Part shown: one piece after another, positions 52,967-61,951 of the stretch
Position numbering within the stretch: the first letter of the stretch is position 1
How the letters are laid out: each line of letters opens with the position of its first letter
Source: Cecembia calidifontis
GTDB taxonomy: Bacteria > Bacteroidota > Bacteroidia > Cytophagales > Cyclobacteriaceae
Length of the DNA stretch: 64,000 nucleotides
Assembly (NCBI RefSeq): GCF_004216715.1
Contig: NZ_SGXG01000001.1
Span: 3,704,501 to 3,768,500 of the forward strand
Direction: 5' to 3'
Program-made: the position numbers and the translations under genes
Notes under the pieces: model-generated
Seen by the model: only the letters and a program-made list of their open reading frames with translations
Databases searched by the model: none
Told to the model about the DNA's origin: nothing

Positions 52967-53769
52967 ATTTAAATTTAAAAACGCCCATTGCTTTTTTTGA
53001 CCTAGAGGCCACAGGTACGAATATTGCTACTGACAGAATTGTGGAGATTTCTATTTTAAAAGTTTATCCTGATGGGAAGGAAGAAATAAAAACTACCCTG
53101 GTAAATCCAACTATTCCAATCCCCAAAGAAACGTCTTTAATCCATGGTATATATGACAAGGATGTCAAAGATGCACCTACTTTTAAAGCACTTTCCAAGG
53201 ATTTGCACCAATTTTTGTTAGGAGCAGATTTAGCGGGTTTTAATATATTAAAGTTTGATATCCCCCTGCTTGTTGAAGAATTTCTTAGGGCAGGAATAGA
53301 CTTTGATATTGAAAAAAGAAACATCTTGGATGCCCAGAAAATCTTCCATATGATGGAAAAGAGAAATCTGGCAGCGGCTTATAAATTTTATTGCGGTAAA
53401 AACCTTGAAAATGCCCATAGCGCTGAAGCTGATACCCTGGCAACTTATGAAGTGTTTAAGGCCCAGGTTGAAAAATATGTGGGGGAAGAAGCAGAAGACC
53501 TTTTGGGAAATAAATTGGGTGTTTTTGAAAACGACATGAAAAAAATACACCTGCTCCTCAACGAAAAAATGGTTGACCTAGCAGGGAGGTTCATTTTCAA
53601 TGAAAAAGGGGAAGAATGCTTTAATTTCGGGAAGCATAAAGGAAAAACGATAGAGGCAGTCCTAAAAGAAGAACCCTCCTACTATGATTGGATGATGAAA
53701 GGAGATTTCCCTTTGGATACCAAAAGGAAATTCACCCAAGTAAAGTTACGGGCATTTAATCAGCGTTAA
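52963..53769 (+). CDS. DnaQ-like 3'-5' exonuclease with C-terminal DUF3820-like domain
   Basis: A 268-residue DEDD exonuclease: ExoI at FFDLEATGTN (Asp13, Glu15), ExoII around ADLAGFNILKFDIPLL, and ExoIII in AHSAEADTLATYEV with the catalytic His and Asp. A linker and a small C-terminal domain (CFNFGKHKGKTIEAVLKEEPSYYDWM, read in parts) match the short DUF3820-type module found on some exonucleases. It may proofread or trim DNA; a separate polymerase III epsilon cannot be excluded. It is cotranscribed with the Mpl-like gene through a 4-nt overlap and ends at a terminator. Confidence 0.9.
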   Translation: MNLNLKTPIAFFDLEATGTNIATDRIVEISILKVYPDGKEEIKTTLVNPTIPIPKETSLIHGIYDKDVKDAPTFKALSKDLHQFLLGADLAGFNILKFDIPLLVEEFLRAGIDFDIEKRNILDAQKIFHMMEKRNLAAAYKFYCGKNLENAHSAEADTLATYEVFKAQVEKYVGEEAEDLLGNKLGVFENDMKKIHLLLNEKMVDLAGRFIFNEKGEECFNFGKHKGKTIEAVLKEEPSYYDWMMKGDFPLDTKRKFTQVKLRAFNQR

Positions 53770-53773
53770 CAAG

Positions 53774-53814
53774 AAAATGGGCTGTCTCTATTCTTGTGAC
53801 AGCCCATTTTTTTT
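53774..53814 (+). terminator. Intrinsic terminator after the exonuclease gene
   Basis: A 13-bp stem AAAATGGGCTGTC/GACAGCCCATTTT with an 11-nt loop and a T-run. Confidence 0.9.
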
Positions 53815-53862
53815 GTTTTGGTAATTTCTATAACAGGCATTTTGCAAGGACCTCCTGTAACA

Positions 53863-54396
53863 TTACCTTACCCGTGCTACAAAGTCTTCAAATGCGGATA
53901 TTTGATTGGCCCGGTCCTTCTGGCTTACGCTTTGCCTTAAATTAAGGCGGGTAAATACATGCAAATCAGAATCAATCATTTGTACAGTAATGGGTGCGCC
54001 GGTACTGGTTTTCAAACCCTTATAAATCAATACCGCACTTACCGGATCGGCAGTTGGATCTTTGATGGATTTGTAAACTTTGAGTGAGCAATTAGAAGGC
54101 AACTGAATGCCATTTTCCAATTGCTTTCTCACCCTTGTCAGTAATTTATTCAATTCCTGAAGGGTTTCCTGGGGTCTGAACCTGTACCAATATTTGTCTT
54201 CTTCCAAGGTGTTATCTGATTCTATATATCCAATGATCGGTCCTACAAGAGGGGCCAGAGATAAAGTCTTGGAAGATGGGATGATGATAGGATCTACTAA
54301 AAAAATATTTCTCGGGATTACTTTCCCTGAAAAGTAGTTGGAATGGATCAAATCGATAAGTAAGGCACAACTGGCGGAAGATCCAGCGAAATTTAT
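53863..54396 (-). pseudogene. Alpha/beta-hydrolase lipoprotein, C-terminal fragment (gene split by IS4)
   Basis: This is the 3' part (177 codons plus stop) of the gene whose 5' part is at 55797-56213. Reading begins INFAGSSASCALLIDLIH, which carries the nucleophile-elbow-like GSSAS immediately after the break, followed by SGKVIPRNIFLVDPIIIPSSKTLSLAPLV. Removing the IS element and one copy of the 10-bp duplication joins GYTN to INFAGSS in frame, giving a 315-residue protein. The first in-frame ATG (54351) lies beyond the active-site elbow, so this fragment cannot act as a hydrolase. Confidence 0.85.
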
Positions 54397-54432
54397 ATTG
54401 GTATATTAATGCCGTTAAGTTAAGGAATGTGA

Positions 54433-55635
54433 TTAAATAGATTTGTAATTCATTGAGTATTTCAGTTTAGCTCTGAATTTCCGCTTGAATACCTGGTTTC
54501 TTTTTGAATATTCTATTTTGGAAGCGATTTTCTTTACATATTTCTGGATAATCTGCTCCAATTCACCAATTAAATCTCTGATTTTAAGAATCAGGGATTT
54601 TGTTTTTGACAATGCATAAGTTTTATTGATTATCAAGGTCCTTGCTGACTTTGATGTCCGTCCTGTTTTGGTTTTTGGCTCCACATCATAGCAAAGAATA
54701 TTGCAGAGTGATATGATCAGGGTCTTAGCATAGAAGTCCTGCTGGACCGCCCATGCTGTTTTGCCGGAAAAATCAGATACTTCAAGTCTTGATTTGATCA
54801 GTTTATATGCTTCTTCTATTCCCCATCTCTGTTTGTACAGGTTTATTAGAGAGGAGGCTGTATATTTTTTCCTGTCCAACAGCGAAGTCGCATATATTGA
54901 AATCTTACCCTTCTTATTCTTTTTCTTGATCAGTCTTACGGTCATGGTTTGGGATAACGAGGGATACTTTTCAAGCAGCCATCTGTATTTTGGAGGGAGT
55001 ATTAATGTATATTCCGCATCAGAGGAACTACTTCGGGAAAAATCTTCGACACATTTCCACCAATTGTCTTTCATCCTGAAAAGAAAGTCGGCCCCTTTTC
55101 CTTTCAATTCGAAAAAAAGTCTCAGTGATGCATAATACCTGTCGCACACAAGAAGATCCCCTTCTTTAATATGTCCAAGATGGGCATGACATAGGGTGGC
55201 TTCCGAAGTGGTGTAGCTTTCCATACCGGCATCCAGTACAAGGCCGTTGTAAACATCATACAGGTAAGATATCCTGCTCATGTAATGTCCCGCATCCGCA
55301 TTGGGCCCAAAACCATGATAGCTGAACTTCTCTGACATGGAGGGATGATCCGGGAGTTCAAGTGTTGAACCATCAACAGAAAGCACCCTATGCCCCTTCC
55401 ATTTCTTGAACTTTGCATGTTGGTAAAAAAGACTGCAGATCAAACCGTTAAGCTTTTTAAAAACTGTATAGCACAGTTTTTTCCTGGCCTGGGTAAATGC
55501 ACTTTTAGTGGGCGATAAGGAAGATTCCCCAAAAAACTCTTCAAGGCAGATATTAAGTCCTTTGTTGCTCTTTGACAAAATAAAAAGCACAAGAACTTCA
55601 AAGGAAAAGAAACGGTCACGAAGAAAATCTTTCAC
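54433..55635 (-). CDS. IS4-family transposase (second type)
   Basis: A DDE transposase of about 400 residues: SVDGSTLELPDHPS (first Asp), LLVCDRYYASLRLF (second Asp) and LYKQRWGIEEAYKLIKSRLEVSDFSGK, the YREK-type signature with catalytic Glu. The start is uncertain. The first standard codon in frame is GTG at 55635, but family-like sequence (NEFKLKLSYEKFIIESRTS) continues upstream in the same frame with no ATG. An 11-codon ATG frame (55632-55667) ends with TGA overlapping that GTG (GTGA), so translational coupling or a non-standard start is likely. Confidence 0.9.
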   Translation of the reverse strand: MKDFLRDRFFSFEVLVLFILSKSNKGLNICLEEFFGESSLSPTKSAFTQARKKLCYTVFKKLNGLICSLFYQHAKFKKWKGHRVLSVDGSTLELPDHPSMSEKFSYHGFGPNADAGHYMSRISYLYDVYNGLVLDAGMESYTTSEATLCHAHLGHIKEGDLLVCDRYYASLRLFFELKGKGADFLFRMKDNWWKCVEDFSRSSSSDAEYTLILPPKYRWLLEKYPSLSQTMTVRLIKKKNKKGKISIYATSLLDRKKYTASSLINLYKQRWGIEEAYKLIKSRLEVSDFSGKTAWAVQQDFYAKTLIISLCNILCYDVEPKTKTGRTSKSARTLIINKTYALSKTKSLILKIRDLIGELEQIIQKYVKKIASKIEYSKRNQVFKRKFRAKLKYSMNYKSI

Positions 55636-55707
55636 CGAAGTCCTACTTTCGATGATAAATTTTTCATAACTTAGTTTTAACTTGAATTCATTTACAATTA
55701 AAGTTTT

Positions 55708-55741
55708 AAGGCTTCCAGCACTCCCTGCTTTCGGAAGCCTT
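55708..55741. other. Hairpin upstream of the IS4-type transposase
   Basis: AAGGCTTCC (55708-55716) and GGAAGCCTT (55733-55741) form a perfect 9-bp stem, extended by AGCA/TGCT inside. It lies between the element end and the transposase frame. T-rich sequence follows on the plus strand. It may stop outside transcription from entering the transposase. Confidence 0.5.
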
Positions 55742-55796
55742 ATTTTATACCTCTAATATAATGAATTTCAGTTAATTAACCACTAACTAAACGGCA

Positions 55797-56213
55797 TTAA
55801 TTGGTATATCCTGCTGCTACTAAGCGCTCATACTCTTGTCTGATGGAATTTTGCCAATCTCTCCATGTGGCGCGTTTGAAATCCTCATAAGTCCTTCCAT
55901 GCCCTCCCAATAAAACAAAAGAAAGGAAATAATCAGGCGTATTTGCGGACCATGTTCTAAATTCCTCCCATTCAAAGGTGGAAGCACTGTACCCATGCAT
56001 AAGGATAAAAACAGGTTTGGATGCTTCGGCAGGAGTAGGATTTGGCTTGGAAAGTGAAAGCAGAAAATCTTCCGGTCTGTCCAATGAAGGATCAAAAATC
56101 AATTTACCATCCAGCATGGCATCCGTGATCTCTGGTGTGGTATCACAAGATCCATGGATCAGTAAAAAGCTTAATACTACAAGAAATCGGCTTATTTTTT
56201 GAAAATTGTCCAT
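55797..56213 (-). pseudogene. Alpha/beta-hydrolase lipoprotein, N-terminal fragment (gene split by IS4)
   Basis: The 5' part of the broken hydrolase: a lipoprotein signal (FLVVLSFLLIHGSC, Cys at about residue 24), then a hydrolase beta-sheet start with KPVFILMHGYSASTFEW, which contains the HGYSA oxyanion-type motif, and FVLLGGHGRTYEDF. It ends at VAAGYTN, where IS sequence supplies a stop. The gene start overlaps the upstream beta-barrel gene by 22 nt, suggesting a surface lipoprotein made together with that barrel. The 138-residue fragment lacks the nucleophile and is unlikely to be active. Confidence 0.85.
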
Positions 56214-56770
56214 GATACCGTTGTTTGGGTAAATAAAGGATAGACCGTGCCGCCACCTTTTGTGCCATCACCTGTAACCAAATTATAGCCAAGGCCGATC
56301 ATTGCTTTCAAAGGCACTTTTTTGCTGGCATAAACCACTCCGATCTCCGGAGAAAACAGCATCGAGGTATTTGGCAATACATCGAAAATGGAAGCTTCAT
56401 AATCCGCTATAAAATATCCTAGATTCAATCTGGATACAGGCCTAAATAACTTGTCCTTTTTAAAATACCAGGAAGTGGAAAACAAAATATTATCCTGCTT
56501 GATAGCATTGGAGTTTATGGCAGTACCCAACCTGCTGCTTACATAACTCAGTCCAAAATACAGTTGATCCGGTTTTATCTTCTTATGAGAATACTGTACA
56601 GAAACGCCGTTTTCCCAATAAAGATTGATATTTTTTTGAAAACGAATCCCTACATCCAGAATGGACTCCTGTGCCAATAATTGATTGTTACTCCCGATGG
56701 AAAACAGGCATACCATTACTAAAACAAAAAATTTTGATTTCTTCGAATACAGCATAATAGATTTTGGCAT
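56192..56770 (-). CDS. Small predicted outer-membrane beta-barrel protein
   Basis: A 192-residue protein with signal peptide (KFFVLVMVCLFSIGSNNQLLAQ). The mature part alternates polar and hydrophobic residues in eight or so strands (LYFGLSYVSSRLG, NILFSTSWYFKK, SRLNLGYFIADY, KAMIGLGYNLV) and ends in an aromatic-containing strand (TTVSWTIFKK), as expected of small barrels. It could be a PagL- or OmpW-like enzyme or pore, but no catalytic signature is seen. A later ATG at 56755 is possible. It overlaps the broken hydrolase gene by 22 nt. Confidence 0.72.
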   Translation of the reverse strand: MPKSIMLYSKKSKFFVLVMVCLFSIGSNNQLLAQESILDVGIRFQKNINLYWENGVSVQYSHKKIKPDQLYFGLSYVSSRLGTAINSNAIKQDNILFSTSWYFKKDKLFRPVSRLNLGYFIADYEASIFDVLPNTSMLFSPEIGVVYASKKVPLKAMIGLGYNLVTGDGTKGGGTVYPLFTQTTVSWTIFKK

Positions 56771-56908
56771 TGCTGAGCATAAACTTATTAAATCTACTTA
56801 TTTTTTCACACCATTCAAAAAGTTTTGTCAAGATAAAAATCTGACACGAGCAGTAGAAAAAAACATGAAATTGCTGAGGGTTTTAATCCAAAATTGATAA
56901 GCAATAAA

Positions 56909-56934
56909 ACAAGAGCGCAGGTCTTCACCTGCGC
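56909..56934 (-). terminator. Candidate terminator of the M48 peptidase gene
   Basis: A perfect 8-bp stem GCGCAGGT/ACCTGCGC with a 4-nt loop is followed on the minus strand by TCTTGTTTTATT. It lies about 40 nt after the stop. Confidence 0.7.
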
Positions 56935-56972
56935 ATTTTGTATCATCAGTCCTTATATTCCTGAGACTTACA

Positions 56973-57776
56973 TCAACGTTTAGTACTACGTTCGTAATAC
57001 TCCAAAGCTTTAGGCATTTGTTTTTGTAGTTCTTCTTTCCTTTTGCCTGGACCTGGGTGGGTGGACAAGAACTCTGGAGGTGCTCCATTCCTACCTTCAC
57101 TCATCCTATCCCAAAATCCCGGAGCCACTCTTGGATCATAACCTGCCATTGCCATAAAATTCAAACCCAATTGGTCTGCTTCCAGTTCATGCCTTCTCGA
57201 AAACTTCAACATACCCAGTTGTCCTCCTACCCCGAAAGCCTGTAGAAAAATGCTTTGGGTCAAGCTAGGATTCTGACCCATCGCTGCCTGAGCTCCACCC
57301 AAAAGGCCATTCAGCAGTAACCCATTGGACATTCTTTCACGGCCATGATTGGCAATAGCGTGGGCTACTTCATGACCCATTACAACAGCTACTCCGGCCT
57401 CATCCTGACATATAGGCAATATACCGGTATAAAAAGCCACTTTTCCTCCAGGCATACACCAGGCATTTACAATATCATCTTCTATTAAATTGAATTCCCA
57501 GGCAAAACCTTCCAACTGCTTTTCAAAGCCCTGCTCCCTCATGTACTTTTCTACCGCTTCTGAAATCCTTTTCCCAACCCTTACCACCATTTGGCCTTGA
57601 GCGGTATTGGTTACTACTTTATTTTCCCTTAAGACCTGGGCATACTGCTCATAGGCCAAAGGCAGGAGTTCTTCATTGCTTACTAAGGCCAATTGATTTC
57701 TCCCGCTCATCGGAACTTTGGCACAGGAATAAATCACCAATCCCAATGCCATCAAAAAGATTATCTTTTTCAACAT
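56973..57776 (-). CDS. M48-family metallopeptidase lipoprotein
   Basis: A zinc peptidase of about 267 residues with lipoprotein signal (MLKKIIFLMALGLVIYSC, Cys18). The catalytic motif VMGHEVAHAIANHG supplies His135, Glu136 and His139, and RRHELEADQLGL supplies the third ligand Glu199. C-terminal THPGPGKRKEELQK matches the M48 'hp...R...' tail. ATG 57776 is preferred to the TTG at 57785. Like BepA/LoiP relatives, it probably acts in periplasmic or outer-membrane protein quality control. It is monocistronic. Confidence 0.93.
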   Translation of the reverse strand: MLKKIIFLMALGLVIYSCAKVPMSGRNQLALVSNEELLPLAYEQYAQVLRENKVVTNTAQGQMVVRVGKRISEAVEKYMREQGFEKQLEGFAWEFNLIEDDIVNAWCMPGGKVAFYTGILPICQDEAGVAVVMGHEVAHAIANHGRERMSNGLLLNGLLGGAQAAMGQNPSLTQSIFLQAFGVGGQLGMLKFSRRHELEADQLGLNFMAMAGYDPRVAPGFWDRMSEGRNGAPPEFLSTHPGPGKRKEELQKQMPKALEYYERSTKR

Positions 57777-57875
57777 AGTTTTCAAATTTTACCCGAATTT
57801 GACCAAAAAAGATGCCATTTCAAATGACCTAATTACTTTTTTATTATTTTCATTCCTGTAAAACTTTGAACTCCT

Positions 57876-58355
57876 ATGAATACTGAAGCAAAAAAATATC
57901 AGCGCAGAATGAACAATCCTTTTATTTTTTGGTGGGCAATGTTTTTCAAATTGCCTTCTGCCGTTTTTTGGAGACTAAAAATCAAAAGTTTGACACCCGA
58001 AAAATGCGAAGTGACCATCCCCTACTTTTGGAGATCCCAAAATCCCTTCCAATCCATCTACTTTGCTGCATTGGCCGGTGCTGCAGAATTGAGTACCGGT
58101 GCACTCTGCCAATTGGCAATGGCCGGAAAAGGTAAATTCAGCATGTTGGTGGTAGATTTTCGGGCAGAATACCATAAAAAGGCAAATGAAAAAATAACTT
58201 TTTCCTGTAATCAGGGCAAGGAATTACATGATTTGATTGACGGTCTTCAACAAAATGAAACCGGAAAACTGACCATGATCTCAACCGGAACAAACTCTAA
58301 AGATGAGGTGGTCGCCAGATTTTTTGTCACTTGGTCTTTCAAAAGAAAAGTATAA
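57876..58355 (+). CDS. DUF4442 (hotdog thioesterase-like) protein
   Basis: A 159-residue soluble protein with the hotdog-fold layout: a long central helix (YFAALAGAAELSTGALCQLAM) flanked by strands, as in DUF4442, a PaaI-thioesterase relative. The helix has the AAxAELSTG signature. An acyl-CoA thioesterase activity is plausible for the fold but not shown; there is no clear catalytic Asp/Asn in the PaaI position. It stands alone, divergent from the peptidase gene. Confidence 0.88.
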   Translation: MNTEAKKYQRRMNNPFIFWWAMFFKLPSAVFWRLKIKSLTPEKCEVTIPYFWRSQNPFQSIYFAALAGAAELSTGALCQLAMAGKGKFSMLVVDFRAEYHKKANEKITFSCNQGKELHDLIDGLQQNETGKLTMISTGTNSKDEVVARFFVTWSFKRKV

Positions 58356-58744
58356 ATAAAACTTTATACATTCATAAAATCATTTAATCCCCAAAATGGG
58401 ACTTTTGGACAACTTTTGCAGGATTTAACAGGTATAAATGTTCAGAAAGCAATGATAAATGAACAAAAAAGATATTAAGTCCTGGACCCAAATAATTTCC
58501 TTTAAAATCATTGGGGTGTTATGGAATTCATGGGAACCCAGGCACCAATTAATACATCAATTAATCCCTGTTAGAATTAGAAGTTAAATAACAGGTTGGC
58601 TTTTTTCACAGAAAGTTGCCAATTCACCCATACATCTTTTTGTGCATCAAGATTTATTTTGCTGGTTGCCTTTTGTTTAGGTTAAAGGCCATCCGATTTT
58701 CGGGTGGCTTTACTGTTTTTCAACCAGGTTTTACCCTTTACTAT
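58356..58744. other. 389-bp region without a recognisable gene
   Basis: This is the gap between the DUF4442 stop and the stop of the convergent carboxypeptidase-regulatory-like gene. It has two nearby CAATTAAT words (about 58547-58562) and an imperfect hairpin (about 58682-58710) that may end the minus-strand gene. No reading frame with family-like composition was found. It could be decayed coding sequence, but that is not demonstrable here. Confidence 0.45.
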
Positions 58745-59539
58745 CTAATTGGCTTTCTTTTTTCTGGATTCCCCAGTTTTTAAATTACTCCCCAAATCCT
58801 CCTCTTTTCTAAATCTGGTTCTTTGATCTAAAAAATCAGTAAGCATTTTCTGAACCCTTTCGGTATCCATATCCAAAAATTGGTGGCTCAGATTCAATAG
58901 GTTAAATTCAATGATCAGATCATCGAGGTCTTTATCAGTTAAATTATATTCCATTTTAAGCACCTGCATCACAGAATCAGATTGAATAAGGTCCAGATAA
59001 TCCTTTTGTCTGGCCAATAAGGCAAGTTTACGGGCATATTCACGTTTTTGTCTTTCCGATCTCATGAAATAGGAAATCGGACCATCTAATGTAAAGCCGG
59101 GCATCATCCCGTTCTGTTCTGAAGTACCACCGTAAATTTTACCTGGACCTGCCGGTCTATCGCTAAGGGAGACGATGTTGGAAAGATTGCCGGCATTAAA
59201 TGGAATAACCATCTTTTCTCCATAAAGATCAAACCTGGGAAGGGTCCTGGCATCTAGAAAAATCTCAGTCAAAATATGCCTTTCTTCCCCCACGATCAAG
59301 GTTTTAGGTATGTAATAATTTCTGGATATGAGAAGACTATCTCCCCTGTTACCTAAAACCCTGAAATAACCTCTTTCATTGGTCTGACTACTGTCCCCTG
59401 TCTGAAGATTGACCACCCATACCTTGTCCAAAAAATTCCTGTCCAGACCATCAATGATGTTGCCGGTGATTACCTGGCCAATAACAGGCAGGGTGTTGAT
59501 CATCCAAATCATTGCCAAAATGGAAAGGTATTTTTTCAC
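58745..59539 (-). CDS. Secreted protein with CarboxypepD_reg-like N-terminal domain
   Basis: A 264-residue protein. A signal peptide (MKKYLSILAMIWMINTLPVIGQ) precedes a carboxypeptidase-regulatory-like beta-sandwich (VITGNIIDGLDRNFLDKVWVVNLQTGDSSQTNERGYFRV in parts, residues about 23-105). The C-terminal half is charged and helical (RKLALLARQKDYLDLIQSD, RVQKMLTDFLDQRTRF). This architecture is common in Bacteroidota envelope proteins of unknown function. The start codon is GTG at 59539. Confidence 0.8.
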   Translation of the reverse strand: MKKYLSILAMIWMINTLPVIGQVITGNIIDGLDRNFLDKVWVVNLQTGDSSQTNERGYFRVLGNRGDSLLISRNYYIPKTLIVGEERHILTEIFLDARTLPRFDLYGEKMVIPFNAGNLSNIVSLSDRPAGPGKIYGGTSEQNGMMPGFTLDGPISYFMRSERQKREYARKLALLARQKDYLDLIQSDSVMQVLKMEYNLTDKDLDDLIIEFNLLNLSHQFLDMDTERVQKMLTDFLDQRTRFRKEEDLGSNLKTGESRKKKAN

Positions 59540-59658
59540 ATTCCGAAATTAGTGACAACTTATCTCCTGAAAAAAAGAGAGGCGTTAAAAATTATTAATG
59601 TAAATCAGGTAAATCAGATTAATCTTCCATTGAAATGCTTATTTTCCATCCGAAAATT

Positions 59659-60552
59659 ATGACTTCTCCTAACAGCGATTCTCTCTATACCCTTACCAGA
59701 TTAGCTCCTACTCCCAGTGGTTACCTTCATTTGGGGAACATCTATTCGTTTCTATTAACCTTTAAGATCGCAGATCATTATAAAGCAAGAATCCTGCTTC
59801 GCATTGATGATATGGACAGGGAAAGGGTAAAGCAAGAATATATACAGGATATTTTTGACACTTTGGATTTTATGGAATTACCCTATGATCTAGGGCCAAA
59901 AAATCCCAAGGACTTTGAAAATATGTACTCGCAGAAAAACCGACTGCCTTTGTATTTGGATGCATTGGAAACATTGAAAAAATCCGGAAATCTGTTTGCC
60001 TGTAACTGCAGTAGAACAAAAATACTGGAAATGAATCCTACAGGAGAATATACCGGCTACTGCAGAAATAGAAAGCTGGCTTTCAACAGAAAGAATATGT
60101 CCTGGAGATTCAGGGTGGATGCCCAAGAACCCATCTCATTCAAGGATATTGAACTTGGCGTAAAAACCGAAAGACTTCCCGGAATTTTGGCAGACTTTAT
60201 AGTAAGAAGAAAAGATGGTTTACCTGCCTACCAGTTAACTTCTCTTATTGATGACTTGTATTTTGGCGTAGACCTGATTATAAGGGGTGAGGACCTTCTG
60301 GGTTCAACTTTGGCCCAAGTTTACCTTTCAAAACATTTACCTCAAAATAAATTTGAAGGGACAGGCTTTTTTCACCATAAATTATTGAAGCGTGATGATG
60401 GGCTAAAACTTTCCAAATCAGCTGGTGATACCTCTGTTCAATTCTTAAGGAAATCAGGTAAAAAAAAGGAAGATATTTTTGAAATGATAGGAAAATGGAT
60501 GGGTTTGGAAATACCCATCCGAAACTTGCAGGATTTTCTACTTTTGGTTTGA
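59659..60552 (+). CDS. GluQ-type glutamyl-Q tRNA(Asp) synthetase-like protein
   Basis: A 298-residue class I catalytic domain resembling glutamyl-tRNA synthetase without its anticodon-binding half. The HIGH-like motif is APTPSGYLHLGN, KMSKS-like is LKLSKS, and a zinc-type cluster CNCSRTK lies in the middle, as in GluQ enzymes. GluQ charges queuosine of tRNA-Asp with glutamate. The ATG at 59659 (MTSPNSD) is preferred over 59635. No queuosine genes are nearby, so the tRNA target rests on length and motifs only. Confidence 0.85.
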   Translation: MTSPNSDSLYTLTRLAPTPSGYLHLGNIYSFLLTFKIADHYKARILLRIDDMDRERVKQEYIQDIFDTLDFMELPYDLGPKNPKDFENMYSQKNRLPLYLDALETLKKSGNLFACNCSRTKILEMNPTGEYTGYCRNRKLAFNRKNMSWRFRVDAQEPISFKDIELGVKTERLPGILADFIVRRKDGLPAYQLTSLIDDLYFGVDLIIRGEDLLGSTLAQVYLSKHLPQNKFEGTGFFHHKLLKRDDGLKLSKSAGDTSVQFLRKSGKKKEDIFEMIGKWMGLEIPIRNLQDFLLLV

Positions 60553-60565
60553 AACCTTTAATGAC

Positions 60566-61948
60566 CTATTCCTCAAAACCAAGACCAGCTGCATTCAGCA
60601 TTTTGGCATAGGCGGTTTTTCTCTTCGCAGCCAGGTCATTTAGCGTAACCTGAGCATTGAAAAGGCTCACTTCCCGGGCATTGACAAGGAACAAAGAACT
60701 TTCTCCAACATCAAACCTCATTACCTCACCATCCAATAGTCTCTGAAGCCCATTGACATTTCTAAAGAAAACCTTCAACTGCTCATCTACAGTTTCATAG
60801 TTATAAATCTCACTCTCCAGTTTGTTCTTTAATTGTACAAGCTTAAGGTCCCTTTCATAGTTTTTAAAGTCCAATTTGGCCTTAGTTACCCCAAGGCTCC
60901 CTCTTTCTTTTCTCAAAAACAAGGGCATTGCGAAAGTAAAACCCATTTTATAGTTGTTTTCTAAAAATGGGGAGACCTCAACAGGATTGAAAGTTTCCGT
61001 AAGGAAGTTATAATTAAACCTCAAAACCGGTTTCAACATTTCTGCTTTAAACCTCCTTTCCACTTCTGTGCTTGCAATATCAAAATCCTTGAGCTGTAAT
61101 TCTGGATGCTGTAAGACATAAGTCCTTAAAGATTCCTTGCTGTAATCAAACAACATCTCATCCAGTACATTTTCAGGAAATATGCCTTCTACCAGCTCCA
61201 AAGGTTCCTCATCTTGATCCCACAAGAAAGTATTAAGAAACTGAGTAGACTTGAAGAAACTGATCTGGGCATTCTGAAGCCTGTACAACCTGTCCATTAC
61301 CTGAGTGTATGCCTCCACAGTATCAATAGCGGGAAAGTCACCTTGAATGAAGCTTTCCTTGATCATTTCAAATCTTTGTTCTGCTAAGCGGAGTCCTTCT
61401 TCAAATACCTGAAGATTGTTATAATCAGCAGACCATTTCCAATAGGCATCAGTAGCATCCAGGTAGAGGTCATTAAGGATTTGTATACGCTCAGCCCTTG
61501 TAGCGTCCCTAAATATCTGGGCCTGCCTAAGGGCTGCTCTCCTATTGTCAATGAAAAGACCCTGGCCAATATTTACAGAAGCACCCAAGGCAACCAATCC
61601 ATCCGCAGGTACTGTCTGCTCAGGATTGAGATAAACACCGGTATTCTGCTCCACTATCCCCTTCAGTTCAACACCTCCCCAAGTAGGAATGCCTATTCCT
61701 GCCTGCCTGGTGTCATAGTATTCCGTATTTTTGAACCTTTTGGTGCTGTAGTCAGCAAAGATTTTAGGATCGAAGCCACCACGGGCGGCACGCAATTCCT
61801 GTTCACCAAACCGGAGATTTACATCGGCCAATTTTGCTACCGGGTGATTGCTCCTTACCCAATCCAGATAAGTTTCATAAGTAAGCTTTTCCTGAGCCCA
61901 GACCGAAGTGGATACCAATAAACCAATAATTACAGAATAGATGCGCAT
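60566..61948 (-). CDS. TolC-family outer-membrane channel protein
   Basis: The 460-residue outer-membrane component of an export system. A signal peptide (MRIYSVIIGLLVSTSVWAQ) is followed by paired TolC-like repeats rich in coiled coil (NLQVFEEGLRLAEQRFEMI, then LVQLKNKLESEIYNY). The C-terminal helical part ends with FNAQVTLNDLAAKRKTAY. The third gene of an ABC-HlyD-TolC operon with 3 nt after the HlyD gene, so it should form one trans-envelope channel with them. Confidence 0.92.
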   Translation of the reverse strand: MRIYSVIIGLLVSTSVWAQEKLTYETYLDWVRSNHPVAKLADVNLRFGEQELRAARGGFDPKIFADYSTKRFKNTEYYDTRQAGIGIPTWGGVELKGIVEQNTGVYLNPEQTVPADGLVALGASVNIGQGLFIDNRRAALRQAQIFRDATRAERIQILNDLYLDATDAYWKWSADYNNLQVFEEGLRLAEQRFEMIKESFIQGDFPAIDTVEAYTQVMDRLYRLQNAQISFFKSTQFLNTFLWDQDEEPLELVEGIFPENVLDEMLFDYSKESLRTYVLQHPELQLKDFDIASTEVERRFKAEMLKPVLRFNYNFLTETFNPVEVSPFLENNYKMGFTFAMPLFLRKERGSLGVTKAKLDFKNYERDLKLVQLKNKLESEIYNYETVDEQLKVFFRNVNGLQRLLDGEVMRFDVGESSLFLVNAREVSLFNAQVTLNDLAAKRKTAYAKMLNAAGLGFEE

Positions 61949-61951
61949 CGG

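Larger units (their letters stand above)
54407..55799 (-). mobile_element. IS4-family insertion sequence (second type, complete)
   Basis: A 1,393-bp element with terminal inverted repeats beginning TAATGCCGTT at both ends (54407 and, on the other strand, 55799). The 10-bp target duplication ATTGGTATAT lies at 54397-54406 and 55800-55809. It carries one transposase and, upstream of it, a GC-rich hairpin. Ends and protein differ from the IS4-family element at 42618. It splits a hydrolase gene in the same orientation as the transposase. Confidence 0.93.
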
